From: Anaerolineales bacterium
GTDB lineage: Bacteria > Chloroflexota > Anaerolineae > Anaerolineales > Villigracilaceae
Assembly: GCA_016928525.1 (NCBI GenBank)
Contig: JAFGKO010000045.1
Span: forward strand, 1 to 9,796
Direction of reading: 5' to 3'
DNA length: 9,796 bases
The translations under genes and the position numbers were made by a program. Below, one piece after another: positions 1 to 7,916 of the stretch. The notes below the pieces were generated by a model, which searched no databases, had not been told where the DNA came from, and saw only the letters and a list, made by a program, of their open reading frames with translations. Position 1 is the first letter of the stretch; every line of letters begins with the position of its first letter.

Positions 1-82
1 CAACCAGATCTTTGACCCGCTCGGAGAACGGGCGAGAGGTGTCGAGGTATGCAGGTTGGTCCAATTTTATGGTCTTGCTCAT
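1..82 (-). CDS. GH3 family beta-glycosidase, N-terminal fragment (runs off left edge)
   Basis: Only the first 27 codons are in the window; the gene continues beyond position 1. The start is ATG at 82-80, preceded by a clear AAGGAG (minus strand, 96-91) at 8 nt spacing, which fixes the start. The stretch AYLDTSRPFSERVKDLV (residues 11-27) matches the N-terminal entry of GH3 beta-xylosidases/beta-glucosidases, where a segment of the form 'YLD...ERVxDLxxRMTLEEK' leads into the TIM barrel; the MTLEEK part would lie outside. There is no signal peptide, so a cytoplasmic enzyme acting on imported oligosaccharides is likely. It lies 277 bp downstream of GH10 in the same direction and probably belongs to the same regulon, with its own promoter or partial read-through. 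The family call rests on a short fragment; substrate (xylo- or gluco-) cannot be decided. Confidence 0.72.
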   Translation of the reverse strand, partial: MSKTIKLDQPAYLDTSRPFSERVKDLV

Positions 83-359
83 GAAGTGCGCTCCTTAAGT
101 TATTTTCGTATCCTAATATTCCAAATTACTGGGCTAATGATCCGGTGAATCGGTGAGAAATAGGCCTGGGTTGTTATCGCAAATATCGGTACAAAGAACA
201 ATGGCAGCGCGGAGAAATCATTTTCGATCTACCGGTATCTCTGTCGCGCCACCTGTAAATTGCAGAAATAATTATTTGTCGACTCAAGCGTCGAAAAAAT
301 CTTCAGCGCCAAACAATGACCGTTCATGTTTGGCACAAAATCTGGTAATGTTACTTTGG
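83..359. other. Intergenic region between GH10 and GH3
   Basis: These 277 bp contain no convincing gene. On the minus strand they hold a hairpin plus T-run after GH10 (334-294), a second small stem (TCGAC 279-283 with GTCGA 290-294), an 8-bp palindrome TACCGGTA (230-237), and CTGTCGCG at 241-248. The last matches half of the palindrome found before the binding-protein gene (7751-7766). No good -35/-10 pair for GH3 stands out; TTAGCC / TAGGAT about 30-55 bp before the start is a weak possibility only. Confidence 0.5.
294..334 (-). terminator. Possible weak intrinsic terminator after GH10
   Basis: On the minus strand, 26 nt past the GH10 stop, GCCAAACA (308-315) pairs with TGTTTGGC (327-334). 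The stem extends through a one-base bulge by TGA/TCA, giving a CCGT loop. A run of six T on the minus strand (299-294) follows, but only after 7 nt of spacer, so the geometry is poor for a strong terminator. It may be partial, allowing some read-through into GH3. Confidence 0.4.
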
Positions 360-1601
360 CTAGACGTTGATAGAAATCAAAACGTCACCCTTTTCTCTCA
401 AGGAAAAAATAGTTTTCTGATCGCCGATTGACAGCTCATACTCGCCAAGAAAGCCGTTAAAAGTGAATTGCCCATTAGCATCTGTTATGATTTTTGTCAG
501 AGGCAACCACCACTCGCCTTTGACCAGCTTCAATAACTCATCATACGCGGGTTTGCATGAGTGATCCTTGCGCAATAATCCAGCAGGCGCATTCAGCCAA
601 CCTCCATCGGACAGGTCCCACCAGGTAATCGCCTGAACTGCCGGATGAGCCAATAAAGTCTTGTAATGCAAGACCACTTCCTGCGCCTGTCGCTGCTCCC
701 CTTCCGGTGTACTCGGCCACTCGCTCACCTGGTAATCATTCAAATCGACAATCTCAGGGGGCATGAGGTGTCCCGAGACGATTGTATTCTCGGTAAAGTG
801 AATGGGGAGATTGAACCGCTCAAACCGTTCAAGTACGCCAAGGGTACGCTCAACCCCCCAATACCCCTGATGCATATGCGTCTGAATGCCAATCACATCG
901 ATCTGGATACCTGCCGCCAGGCAACCTTCAATAAGGATGTCATAGGCGGGCGAAACATCAAAATCGTTTAATAACAATGTAGCCGCCGGATTTGTGGAAC
1001 GTGTCGCGTCAAACATCGTGCGGATCAATTCGATACGTCCCAGTTCTTTGCACAAGCGTGTGATTCCATTGTCATAGCGATCAAAAATAGGCATGATGAC
1101 CGCTTCGTTAACAACATCCCATTGATCAATCACCCCTGCAAAATCAGATACGTCTCGCTGAATACGCCTCAACTGAGCCTGAAGTATCTCCCGATTGCTC
1201 ATCGTCAGCAACCAATCAGCTGTCAGCGTATGCCAGCACAAAGGATGGCCTTTTACGATACAGTGATGATCGGAATACCATCGTGCAACGTTGAGGATGC
1301 GCTGTGTTTGCGGCTGCCCGTGCTGAGGCTCAAACTGCGCCCAATAGAAAGGTAATGTGACTTGATTGAATAATTGTAAATAACGTTCATTACGAAGTTC
1401 GGCCTGTTCTTTTTCTTTCCCTGACAATTCCCCGTTTACCAGAGCAATCGTACTTTCTCCCCAATTGCTTCCAAATAGGAATTCGTGATTCTTCTGCTGT
1501 ACCAGAATTTCCTGATGAGCAACAGGCGATCCACGATGAGAAAGAGTAACCGTTGCCTCGGCTGTTCTATTTTTGCGAATCGCAAGTTCGAGATTCTCCA
1601 T
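360..1601 (-). CDS. GH10 family endo-beta-1,4-xylanase, apparently cytoplasmic
   Basis: This 413-aa protein would hydrolyse internal beta-1,4-xylosidic bonds of xylan or xylo-oligosaccharides with retention. GH10 hallmarks are visible: KGHPLCWH (117-124), the acid/base motif WDVVNEA with E166, the THMHQGYW segment (241-248), the nucleophile in HFTEN (E271), and WWDLSDGGWL near 327-336. An N-terminal beta segment (about 12-45, ending HEFLFGSN) precedes the barrel. A short beta-rich tail (about 365-413, TDANGQFTFNGFLGEYELSI) resembles carboxypeptidase-regulatory-like add-ons. No signal peptide or lipobox is seen, so the enzyme probably acts on imported oligosaccharides. The residues after the nucleophile (ENT) differ from the usual E-L/I-D pattern, marking a divergent subgroup. 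The start ATG has GGAG at 5 nt spacing (1610-1607). It is the last gene of the tight operon, 32 bp after GH8. Confidence 0.9.
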   Translation of the reverse strand: MENLELAIRKNRTAEATVTLSHRGSPVAHQEILVQQKNHEFLFGSNWGESTIALVNGELSGKEKEQAELRNERYLQLFNQVTLPFYWAQFEPQHGQPQTQRILNVARWYSDHHCIVKGHPLCWHTLTADWLLTMSNREILQAQLRRIQRDVSDFAGVIDQWDVVNEAVIMPIFDRYDNGITRLCKELGRIELIRTMFDATRSTNPAATLLLNDFDVSPAYDILIEGCLAAGIQIDVIGIQTHMHQGYWGVERTLGVLERFERFNLPIHFTENTIVSGHLMPPEIVDLNDYQVSEWPSTPEGEQRQAQEVVLHYKTLLAHPAVQAITWWDLSDGGWLNAPAGLLRKDHSCKPAYDELLKLVKGEWWLPLTKIITDANGQFTFNGFLGEYELSIGDQKTIFSLREKGDVLISINV

Positions 1602-1633
1602 AAAAACTCCGGTTATGGCAAACTGTCAGACTT

Positions 1634-2896
1634 CTAAATCCGAAAGTTTCCGCTCACATGCAGCAGGCCCAGCATGTATAACATTCCATCATAGTAACGC
1701 CACTTGCCGGAGGGGATACGTGCATCCCAGAGTGCCTGGACGAAAGGTTCGCCCGTCTCACGGTCCGCGGCCAGGGCGGCGACAGCTGCCATCGAAACCA
1801 GACCTGTTGAATGGTCGGATGAGAGCGGCGTTCCATCGAGAGCATACTGGTTCGGGTACGAGTCCATTCCCTGCGAGGCGAGGAAATTCAAGACGCGATT
1901 CGACTGTTCCACCTGCCAGGGATCGGCAGCGAACCAGGCATGGTCAACGGCTACATTGGACAGCGTGCGCCAGGCATCGAAGCGGAAGTCTTTGTGGAAG
2001 CTGTCATCGTAGGGCGAGCCGTCGAAGTTGGCATAATCAGGCATGAGGCCGGTCTGCGGGTGTGCTGCCTTCTTGAAATACTCGCGACTGACCTGCGCGG
2101 CTTCTGCCCAGAATTCATTGTCGCGTTCAGCCCAGCGTGCCCACAATTCATAGTAAGCAGGCAGGTGATAGGAAGGATCGGTAAAATTGGAAAGAGGTCC
2201 AAGACGCGGCACGAAGACAACCTGTTTGTGTTCGAGATCGAACATATTGGTCGCCAGATCACTCCCTGAATCTTCCTTGTGGAGCATGACATCGAGGATC
2301 TCCTGCGCCTGACTTTGATAATCGAAAATTCCTTCACCATCACCCCAGCGTGCTGAGGCGAATAATAGTGCCATCGCGAACCACTCTTCGCCATCCGAGG
2401 CAGGGTTGGCGTCCAGCTTTTCACCGTCAATCGTGCAATGCCAAGCGAAGTAGCCTTTGTACGGTTGCTCCGACTGATACATGTACGTTTTTGCCCATTT
2501 CCATAAACGGTCGAACTCTTCTTTTTTATCGAGCTGGACCGCGATCATCATGCCATAGGACATGCCTTCGGAACGCACATCGCCGTTGCCAATATCCTCA
2601 ATGTAAGCCATGTCTTCGCCGACCGGATAATACACGCGCTCGAAGTCATCATTTCCATAGAAGAGTTGATTCCAAGCTGCGTCAATCTTAGCTTGTGTCT
2701 CCGCATCCGATTTACCCAGATATTCATCGAACAAATTCCTGTATTCATTACTTTCAAAGGCGCCTACGGGATGTTGCAAAGTCGTGGTGGAAGTGCTTGG
2801 ATCCACAGTGACGGTCGGTGTGATCGAAGGTGCGCATCCAACGATCAGTGCAGATACAAACAAAAGAATAACAAGGATCAAAACAAGATCTTTCAT
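1634..2896 (-). CDS. GH8 family lipoprotein, likely reducing-end xylose-releasing exo-oligoxylanase
   Basis: With the start at 2896 the product is 420 aa. A longer reading to 2989 exists, but it overlaps the GH43 end; starting at 2896 puts Met directly before a lipoprotein signal ([12 protein letters not shown]...) with lipobox LIVGC and Cys21. A start at 2923 is possible. The SD is weak, so translational coupling across the 7-bp gap from GH43 is likely. GH8 features are [12 protein letters not shown] with the probable acid E110, [19 protein letters not shown] (about 168-186), and FRFDAWR...[12 protein letters not shown] (about 304-328), which should hold the catalytic base region. These resemble Rex enzymes (EC 3.2.1.156) rather than GH8 cellulases, and the GH10/GH43 neighbours support xylan activity. 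Characterised Rex proteins are mostly intracellular, so the lipid anchor is notable. Exact specificity is inferred. Confidence 0.88.
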   Translation of the reverse strand: MKDLVLILVILLFVSALIVGCAPSITPTVTVDPSTSTTTLQHPVGAFESNEYRNLFDEYLGKSDAETQAKIDAAWNQLFYGNDDFERVYYPVGEDMAYIEDIGNGDVRSEGMSYGMMIAVQLDKKEEFDRLWKWAKTYMYQSEQPYKGYFAWHCTIDGEKLDANPASDGEEWFAMALLFASARWGDGEGIFDYQSQAQEILDVMLHKEDSGSDLATNMFDLEHKQVVFVPRLGPLSNFTDPSYHLPAYYELWARWAERDNEFWAEAAQVSREYFKKAAHPQTGLMPDYANFDGSPYDDSFHKDFRFDAWRTLSNVAVDHAWFAADPWQVEQSNRVLNFLASQGMDSYPNQYALDGTPLSSDHSTGLVSMAAVAALAADRETGEPFVQALWDARIPSGKWRYYDGMLYMLGLLHVSGNFRI

Positions 2897-2903
2897 GATC
2901 GAA

Positions 2904-4469
2904 TTACTGATCCAAACCGACATATTCAAACCAGTCGAAGTCCGCGTTGTTTGTGCTGGATTGCCCGTTACTGCTGGCATACATGGCAATGTACGCTCCT
3001 ACAAAACCGCCTGCAACCGGTGTGCTCAGGATGCGACCATCCACCTCTTCCGTGACTGCCAGCCATTCATCAGGTTTGTCCGCAAAATAAAAATTGTATG
3101 CCTGTTCATGAGCTTCTACGTTTAGATATAGTTTTGCTGCGTAAACGGGCTGCTCTGCGATTATTTCTTCTTTTCCATCTGCCCGTTTGATCAGGCGAAG
3201 GACCGGCTCCGGTGCTTTTGTTACTGCAAAGAGAAAGTAAAAGTCATTGTTCTGGATGAGAGCCAGACCGGCGCACTCATGCTCGTTCTGCGGGGTGAAT
3301 TCAATTGAGCACTGCGCCTTGAAATGAATGTGCTGCTGCCTTCGCCCGACAAAACTGGGATTCGACCATTCCGATAAGCGCTCCGGGCGCAGCCGCAGCC
3401 GCAAATGGCCGGGGCGTTCACTGAGGCTGTAAAATTCATCGCGCGGCGTGCGCAGAAAATTCCAATGCAGAGCCAGTGCAGGGGAATCGAAATCATCGCG
3501 GTCGGGCGTCTGAGGCCAGGTGGTTTCGGGCAGATCAGGGACCGGGTACGAAAACTCGACTCGCCCGGTCCCGGGGCTGACGATGGGCCAGCCATCCTCC
3601 CAACGAACCGGAGCAAGGAAGGTCTCCCTGCCAAGGTTATAGAAATAGCCTCCGTACGGCCGCATGGCAAGCAAGACCAGCCACCATTCACCCGCTTGAG
3701 TCTCGACAAGATCGGCATGGCCTGTACCGACAATCGGATAATCCAACCCCAAATGGCGGTGGGTCAGAATGGGATTGCCGCGATTGGCTTCATAAGGTCC
3801 GGTGATCAAGTCGCTGCGCGCCACAGTCACGGCATGATGATGAGCCGTCCCACCCTCTGCAATGAGCAAATAATAACGATCTTCCACTTTATAAATGTGC
3901 GGCGCCTCCGCCCAGACCGCCCCTTTGACTGCTCCATCCCAAAGGATGTACACCTCATCGACGAGGCGCATCGACTGCAAATCCAGTTCCTGGGACCAGA
4001 TCTCGGTATGTCCCTCATAATCACCGTTCACTTTTGGCCGTGTGCCGGTGTACCAAACACGCCCGTCCTCATCGAAGAAAAGGGACGGATCAAAGCCTGG
4101 GGCAGATTCCAGCCAGTGTGGTTCGGACCAGGGTCCAGCCGGGTCAGTTGCGGTCACGATAAAATTGCCCGACTTCGTTTTTCCATCCACCAGCGTATTG
4201 ATTACATAGAACGTGCCATTAGAATAACGAATGGTGGGCGCGTACAAACCAGCAGAAGGGCGTATTCCATCGAGGGGTAATTGTGAAGGCCGATCAAGCA
4301 CATGCCCGATCTGGTGCCAATGCACCAGGTCGCGGCTGTGGAAGACCGGGAGTCCCGGGAAATATTCGAATGTGGATGTAACAATGTAATAGTCTTCACC
4401 AACTCGGCAAATAGAAGGGTCAGGATAACATCCTGAAAGGATCGGGTTGCGAAAGGCTCGTAGTAACAT
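2904..4469 (-). CDS. GH43 family beta-xylosidase (possible alpha-L-arabinofuranosidase side activity)
   Basis: This 521-aa enzyme would release xylose from xylo-oligosaccharides by inversion. The N-terminus [20 protein letters not shown] is the classical five-bladed propeller start, with the catalytic base D17. GFDPSLF carries the pKa-modulating D127, and [11 protein letters not shown] the acid E188. VGTGHAD (about 248-253) and [18 protein letters not shown] (270-287) are also typical. The C-terminal half (about 325-518) is the beta-sandwich domain of the two-domain GH43 beta-xylosidases, which closes the active site. Length and layout fit the bacterial XynB-like subgroup (about 520-540 aa). 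No signal peptide is present, so it is cytoplasmic. It starts 7 bp after the second permease stop; AAGGGA at the permease end (4486-4481) is the likely SD, with a slightly long spacing. An arabinosidase side activity is common in this family and cannot be excluded. Confidence 0.94.
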   Translation of the reverse strand: MLLRAFRNPILSGCYPDPSICRVGEDYYIVTSTFEYFPGLPVFHSRDLVHWHQIGHVLDRPSQLPLDGIRPSAGLYAPTIRYSNGTFYVINTLVDGKTKSGNFIVTATDPAGPWSEPHWLESAPGFDPSLFFDEDGRVWYTGTRPKVNGDYEGHTEIWSQELDLQSMRLVDEVYILWDGAVKGAVWAEAPHIYKVEDRYYLLIAEGGTAHHHAVTVARSDLITGPYEANRGNPILTHRHLGLDYPIVGTGHADLVETQAGEWWLVLLAMRPYGGYFYNLGRETFLAPVRWEDGWPIVSPGTGRVEFSYPVPDLPETTWPQTPDRDDFDSPALALHWNFLRTPRDEFYSLSERPGHLRLRLRPERLSEWSNPSFVGRRQQHIHFKAQCSIEFTPQNEHECAGLALIQNNDFYFLFAVTKAPEPVLRLIKRADGKEEIIAEQPVYAAKLYLNVEAHEQAYNFYFADKPDEWLAVTEEVDGRILSTPVAGGFVGAYIAMYASSNGQSSTNNADFDWFEYVGLDQ

Positions 4470-4476
4470 TCAAAAA

Positions 4477-5313
4477 CTATCCCTTGACGGCTCCTGCTGT
4501 GAGGCCGGAAACGATCTGACGTTCCGCGAAAAGATAGAAGATGATGGTGGGTAAAGCCGACAGTGCAACAAAGGCTGATACCAGCGATAGATCCTGTCCA
4601 TATTGACCCTGGAATTGCATTGTGCCAAGAGGCAGAGTCCATAGCTTGTCACTGTTGAGTACAACAAGCGGCACAAGCAGGTCATTCCAGCTGATGATCA
4701 TCGTCAGAGCGGCGACTGCAGCGAGAGCAGGCTTGGCAAGCGGGAGCAGAACTCGCCAGAAAAAATCAAAAGCAGTACAGCCATCGATATAAGCTGCATC
4801 CTGTAATTCGGCCGGGATCGCGGCAAAGAACCCGCGCAAGATCATGATGTTGCCGGATAGTTGGAATGCCGTCTGTACGATGATGACTCCCCAAAGATTG
4901 TCGATCAAATTCAATTGGCGCAGAACAAAATATACGGGCAGGATGGCAACGTTGATCGGAAACATCAATCCCAGCGTAAATAGATTGAAGGCCCAATGCT
5001 TTCCCCGAAAATCCATACGAGCAAAAACAAAGGCGGCAAAACTGCATATAACCACCACACCAAATGTAACGGTAAGCATCACTATAAGGCTGTTGCGCAT
5101 CATTTGCCAGAAGGAATAACTAGGCTGTCCTAAAATCAAAGTGATGTTTTCCCAGCGCGGGGGAATAGGCAGTGCGTAAGGATGTGATAAAAGTTCGCCG
5201 CGCGTTTTAAGGGCACCAAAAACCAATATCACGATGGGGACGAAAACGATCACAACAATGACCGAAAGAATAAAATATTGAAAAATTCTGGTTGCGAGTT
5301 TGGCTTTTCTCAT
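4477..5313 (-). CDS. CUT1 carbohydrate ABC transporter permease, MalG/UgpE-like
   Basis: This 278-aa inner-membrane subunit has about six hydrophobic segments (near 12-33, 72-99, 106-131, 139-161, 196-218, 244-264). The ABC-permease coupling loop ELQDAAYIDGCTAFDFF...LP (about 169-191) contacts the ATPase. The N-terminal RIFQYFILSVIVVIVFVPI and the C-terminal FAERQIVSGLTAGAVKG are typical of MalG-type subunits in sugar systems. It lies 12 bp after the first permease; its SD (AAGGA) overlaps that gene's stop codon, a sign of translational coupling. With the partner permease it should form the channel for xylo-oligosaccharides; the substrate is inferred from the adjacent xylanolytic enzymes. No ATPase gene is present in the window. 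Confidence 0.95.
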   Translation of the reverse strand: MRKAKLATRIFQYFILSVIVVIVFVPIVILVFGALKTRGELLSHPYALPIPPRWENITLILGQPSYSFWQMMRNSLIVMLTVTFGVVVICSFAAFVFARMDFRGKHWAFNLFTLGLMFPINVAILPVYFVLRQLNLIDNLWGVIIVQTAFQLSGNIMILRGFFAAIPAELQDAAYIDGCTAFDFFWRVLLPLAKPALAAVAALTMIISWNDLLVPLVVLNSDKLWTLPLGTMQFQGQYGQDLSLVSAFVALSALPTIIFYLFAERQIVSGLTAGAVKG

Positions 5314-5325
5314 GTCTTCATCCTT

Positions 5326-6267
5326 TTAGAAACCAGTAAGATAATCAGGTTGACGCGTCAGGCTTTGATAGATCAGGGAAAAAATCAGGCAGAGTAAGAA
5401 CATGTAGATCGCCACCGCAGACCCATATCCAAGCTGGAAGCGTACAAATCCGAAGCGATACATGTAGGTTGCCATAGTCTCGCTGGCATTGACGGGACCT
5501 CCCTTGGTCATGATCCATACCAGGATAAATTGTTGTATCGAACCGAGAACCGATAGGTAGACAGATGTGCGAATGGTACTGCCAAGCAAGGGCAGGGTGA
5601 TATAGAAAAAGTTTTGAATCGAGTTGGCTCCATCAATGCGCCCAGCCTCTTCGATTTCAGTAGGAATATTTTGCAAACCTGTCATGAACAACAACATGTG
5701 ATAGCCAAAATATTTCCAGGTGAGTGCGGCAAAAATTGCGAGCATGACGATTTTGGGGTCACCCAACCAAGGGATCGCCTTGCCGCCCAGCAGGACAACA
5801 ACAGCGTTGATAAAACCGCGGTCCGGGTCGGGGTTCAAGATGAACAGCCACATGAGTGCAGCGATCACCTCAGAAAGGACATAGGGTAGAAAAAAGATGG
5901 TGCGGAAGATAACACGACCTGGCAGGTCACGCCCTACTAAGACAGCCAGCGCCAAAGATAATGGAAGTTGCGCAAAAAGGGATAAGACAATGATTAGAAA
6001 TCCGTTCCGGAGCGCAATCATGAACACTTTATCTTTCAGAATGTTCTTGAAGTTCTCCAGACCAACAAAGTCTACAGCGGGGCCGAAACCCTTCCAATTG
6101 AAAAGGCTGTAATAGATGGATTGGAGAATGGGATAAATTACAAAAAGAATGAAAAGAATGATTGCGGGCAGTAAGAACAGGAATATAACCAGGTTATCTT
6201 GAAATCTGCGCGGGGAGCCTGTCCCCCGTTTCAACTTAAATATATCTGGAATGGCTGGAAGTGACAT
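5326..6267 (-). CDS. CUT1 carbohydrate ABC transporter permease, MalF/UgpA-like
   Basis: This 313-aa membrane protein has six predicted transmembrane segments (about 26-48, 86-112, 120-145, 173-198, 228-252, 284-303). It carries the EAA loop EIEEAGRIDGANSIQNFFYI.LP (about 204-226). The NLVIFLFLLPAIILFILFVIYP start and QSIYYSLFNWKG are typical of UgpA-type subunits. The start is secured by AAGGAG (6281-6276) at 8 nt spacing. It follows the binding-protein gene after 85 bp that contain a strong hairpin (6302-6335), so its expression may be lower than that of the binding protein. It pairs with the downstream MalG-like protein; the sugar imported is most likely xylo-oligosaccharide by context. 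Confidence 0.95.
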   Translation of the reverse strand: MSLPAIPDIFKLKRGTGSPRRFQDNLVIFLFLLPAIILFILFVIYPILQSIYYSLFNWKGFGPAVDFVGLENFKNILKDKVFMIALRNGFLIIVLSLFAQLPLSLALAVLVGRDLPGRVIFRTIFFLPYVLSEVIAALMWLFILNPDPDRGFINAVVVLLGGKAIPWLGDPKIVMLAIFAALTWKYFGYHMLLFMTGLQNIPTEIEEAGRIDGANSIQNFFYITLPLLGSTIRTSVYLSVLGSIQQFILVWIMTKGGPVNASETMATYMYRFGFVRFQLGYGSAVAIYMFLLCLIFSLIYQSLTRQPDYLTGF

Positions 6268-6301
6268 AAAGAATACTCCTTGTCTGAGCGGCGCAGAAAA
6301 G

Positions 6302-6335
6302 GTGCGGGGATCAGGGGTGATCCCAATCCCCGCAC
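6302..6335 (-). terminator. Intercistronic hairpin between binding protein and permeases (partial terminator or mRNA stabiliser)
   Basis: GTGCGGGGAT (6302-6311) is perfectly complementary to ATCCCCGCAC (6326-6335), a 10-bp GC-rich stem starting 17 nt past the binding-protein stop. On the minus strand it is followed by C then TTTTC, a short T-run. An alternative 7-bp stem, GGGATCA (6307-6313) with TGATCCC (6318-6324), uses part of the same bases, so the two folds exclude each other. This position in sugar ABC operons commonly raises binding-protein levels over permease levels. Confidence 0.65.
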
Positions 6336-6352
6336 AACACTTTCAATGCAAC

Positions 6353-7711
6353 TTACTTTAGTTCCTGCTGGGCAGAATCTTCGATTGCTTGGGCAGCTTG
6401 TTCAGGTGTCAGGGTGCCGGCAAACAAGCCCTGGGTGCTGTCGTTGATGACGGAGCCCATCGCTGGCGGCAGCGCCTGATCGTAATACAGCTGGAAGTAC
6501 TTCGCCTTTGCCAGACTCTCCTGGAGTGTGATCATCAGAGGATCGGTCATGCCAACTTCGCCGCCTTTTACGACAGGGATGGCAACGTTGATTGCAACCA
6601 ACGCCTGTTGCGCTTCCGCAGTGGTCAGGTATTTGACAAAGTCAATGGCTTCCGGGGAGGCATTCTTGCCAATTGCAAAGCCGTTGCCGCCGCCGACCGC
6701 GTCGTTGGGATCACCCGCGCCACCCTCGACAGCCGGGAAGGGGAACCAACCGAGAGCATCGCCGATGCCCTGCTTGTCTTCACTGTTATCTTTTTGAACA
6801 GCCGGAGCCCACTGTCCCATCAGTTCCATGGCAGCCTTGCCATTTCCCATCGCGGTGGCTTCATCGCCGTAGGTTGCACCGAGGAAACCATCCTGGAAGG
6901 GTTCGAGAGCAACCAGCTCCTGGATCATTACACCAGCTTGCACAAAGGGTTCGTCTGTAAAGGAACCGGTGCGCAGCAACGCGCCTTCAAAATTGGCTTT
7001 TCCACCCAGGCGGGTGACCAGATAAGCCCACATGTGCATTCCGGGCCATTTATCGCCTCCGCCAAGAGCGATAGGGGTAATACCCGCAGCCTTGAGCGCC
7101 TTCACATCATCGAGAAATTCGGTCCAGGTAGTGGGAGGAGCATCAATGCCAGCCTGGGCAAATAGATCTTTGTTATACCAGAAACCAATCATGCCCATAT
7201 CCCAAGGCACACCATAGTTCTGACCCTTATAGGCGTAGACACCCAACGCGCCAGGCGCAAAAGTATTACGCCACGCGCCACCATCGGCATCCAGGTCAGC
7301 CGTAATATCTTTGAGCAAACCGGCATTGGCATACTCATTCATCACACCGCCACCCCAGCTTTGGAAGATGTCAGGGGGTTGACCGGACTGCATGACAGTG
7401 GTCAGCTTGGTCTTGAATGCTTCGTTTTCCAAGACTGTAATTTCAATGTTGACATTCGGATGTTCAGCCATATATTCATCGGCGAGCTTTTGCCACAGGT
7501 CCTTATGTTCCTGTGCGGTCGAGATATGCCACCAGGTTATGGTCACTTTCTCGGCTTCAGGTTCAGCCGGCGCTTCTGGAGCCGCAGGTTCAGCCGGCGC
7601 TTGAGGTGCCGCAGGTTCTGCCGGCGCTTGTGTAGCCGGTGTGCCGCATGCTGCCAGCACGAAAGCTGCAACTAGCACGAGGCTCAGAAAAATGTAAAAC
7701 TTGCGATACAT
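6353..7711 (-). CDS. Sugar-binding lipoprotein of CUT1 ABC transporter (family 1 solute-binding protein)
   Basis: This 452-aa extracytoplasmic receptor would capture sugar and deliver it to the two permeases. The signal peptide MYRKFYIFLSLVLVAAFVLA ends in lipobox LAAC with Cys22. A Pro/Ala/Glu-rich linker (about 25-54) precedes the fold, which begins VTITWWHISTAQEHKDLW (about 57-74) and shows GQPPDIFQSWGGG, a typical family-1 signature. The MGNGKAAMELMGQW segment and the late EAIDFVKYLTTAEAQQALV segment (a helix common in UgpB/MalE-like proteins) agree. The start has AAAGGAG (7725-7719) at 7 nt spacing. It is the first gene of the transport/hydrolase operon. Upstream lie a 16-bp perfect palindrome and 194 bp to the regulator. 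Specificity for xylo-oligosaccharides is inferred from the GH43, GH8 and GH10 genes. Confidence 0.95.
   Translation of the reverse strand: MYRKFYIFLSLVLVAAFVLAACGTPATQAPAEPAAPQAPAEPAAPEAPAEPEAEKVTITWWHISTAQEHKDLWQKLADEYMAEHPNVNIEITVLENEAFKTKLTTVMQSGQPPDIFQSWGGGVMNEYANAGLLKDITADLDADGGAWRNTFAPGALGVYAYKGQNYGVPWDMGMIGFWYNKDLFAQAGIDAPPTTWTEFLDDVKALKAAGITPIALGGGDKWPGMHMWAYLVTRLGGKANFEGALLRTGSFTDEPFVQAGVMIQELVALEPFQDGFLGATYGDEATAMGNGKAAMELMGQWAPAVQKDNSEDKQGIGDALGWFPFPAVEGGAGDPNDAVGGGNGFAIGKNASPEAIDFVKYLTTAEAQQALVAINVAIPVVKGGEVGMTDPLMITLQESLAKAKYFQLYYDQALPPAMGSVINDSTQGLFAGTLTPEQAAQAIEDSAQQELK
7566..7636. repeat. 27-bp tandem repeat encoding the lipoprotein linker
   Basis: Units at 7566-7592 and 7593-7619, both beginning GCCGGCGCTT and containing GCCGCAGGTTC, are followed by a partial third unit from 7620. 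On the minus strand they encode the repeated Ala/Pro/Glu linker (APAEPAAPQ and APAEPAAPE) between the lipid-anchored Cys and the binding domain. Such repeats can change copy number by slippage in multiples of 9 residues without breaking the frame. Confidence 0.85.
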
Positions 7712-7750
7712 GGTTCTTCTCCTTTCGAGAATCTAAATATGGGGTTACGA

Positions 7751-7766
7751 GTCTGTCGCGACAGAC
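7751..7766. promoter_or_regulatory. 16-bp perfect palindrome, candidate operator of the transport operon
   Basis: GTCTGTCGCGACAGAC is its own reverse complement over all 16 bases, with a central CG as in LacI-family sites. It lies 40 bp before the binding-protein start codon. Its sequence differs from the AAACGTTT operators at the lacI gene. It could be a site for the encoded LacI protein only if that protein tolerates different half-sites; otherwise it belongs to another regulator. No convincing -35/-10 pair is visible just upstream (an AT-rich TATACG lies near 7785-7790). Confidence 0.6.
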
Positions 7767-7883
7767 GGACGGGGAAAGATTAGCGTATAATTTGAATGTG
7801 TTGGTGCTCCTTTCTTGTATCGCAGCCCTCGTAAATCTCGTGAGAAGCCGCGCTACTGGTACAAGGTGTCACACGCACAGACG

Positions 7884-7916
7884 GGACTGGCATGACTTAA
7901 CAGGGTTAGCCAGTCC
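7884..7916 (-). terminator. Hairpin overlapping the lacI stop codon, no T-run
   Basis: GGACTGGC (7884-7891) pairs perfectly with GCCAGTCC (7909-7916), with a 17-nt loop that contains the lacI TAA stop. The following minus-strand sequence (CGTCTGTGCG) lacks a T-run, so this is not a standard intrinsic terminator. It could protect the 3' end, dampen read-through, or be incidental. Confidence 0.3.

Noticed and set aside
153..431. 92-aa plus-strand open frame between GH3 and GH10
   Set aside because: No SD, no recognisable domain, overlaps the GH10 3' end and the likely terminator; composition looks random.
2897..2989. 31-residue N-terminal extension of GH8 overlapping GH43
   Set aside because: The extension repeats the GH43 3' end in another frame and would bury the lipoprotein signal; the start at 2896 gives a normal lipoprotein and a 7-bp gap.
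3405..4280. 291-aa plus-strand open frame opposite GH43
   Set aside because: It is the antisense reading of a well-supported GH43 gene; its length follows from the codon bias of that gene and it shows no domain.
6389..7165. 258-aa plus-strand open frame opposite the binding-protein gene
   Set aside because: Antisense shadow of a clear solute-binding protein; no signature and no SD.
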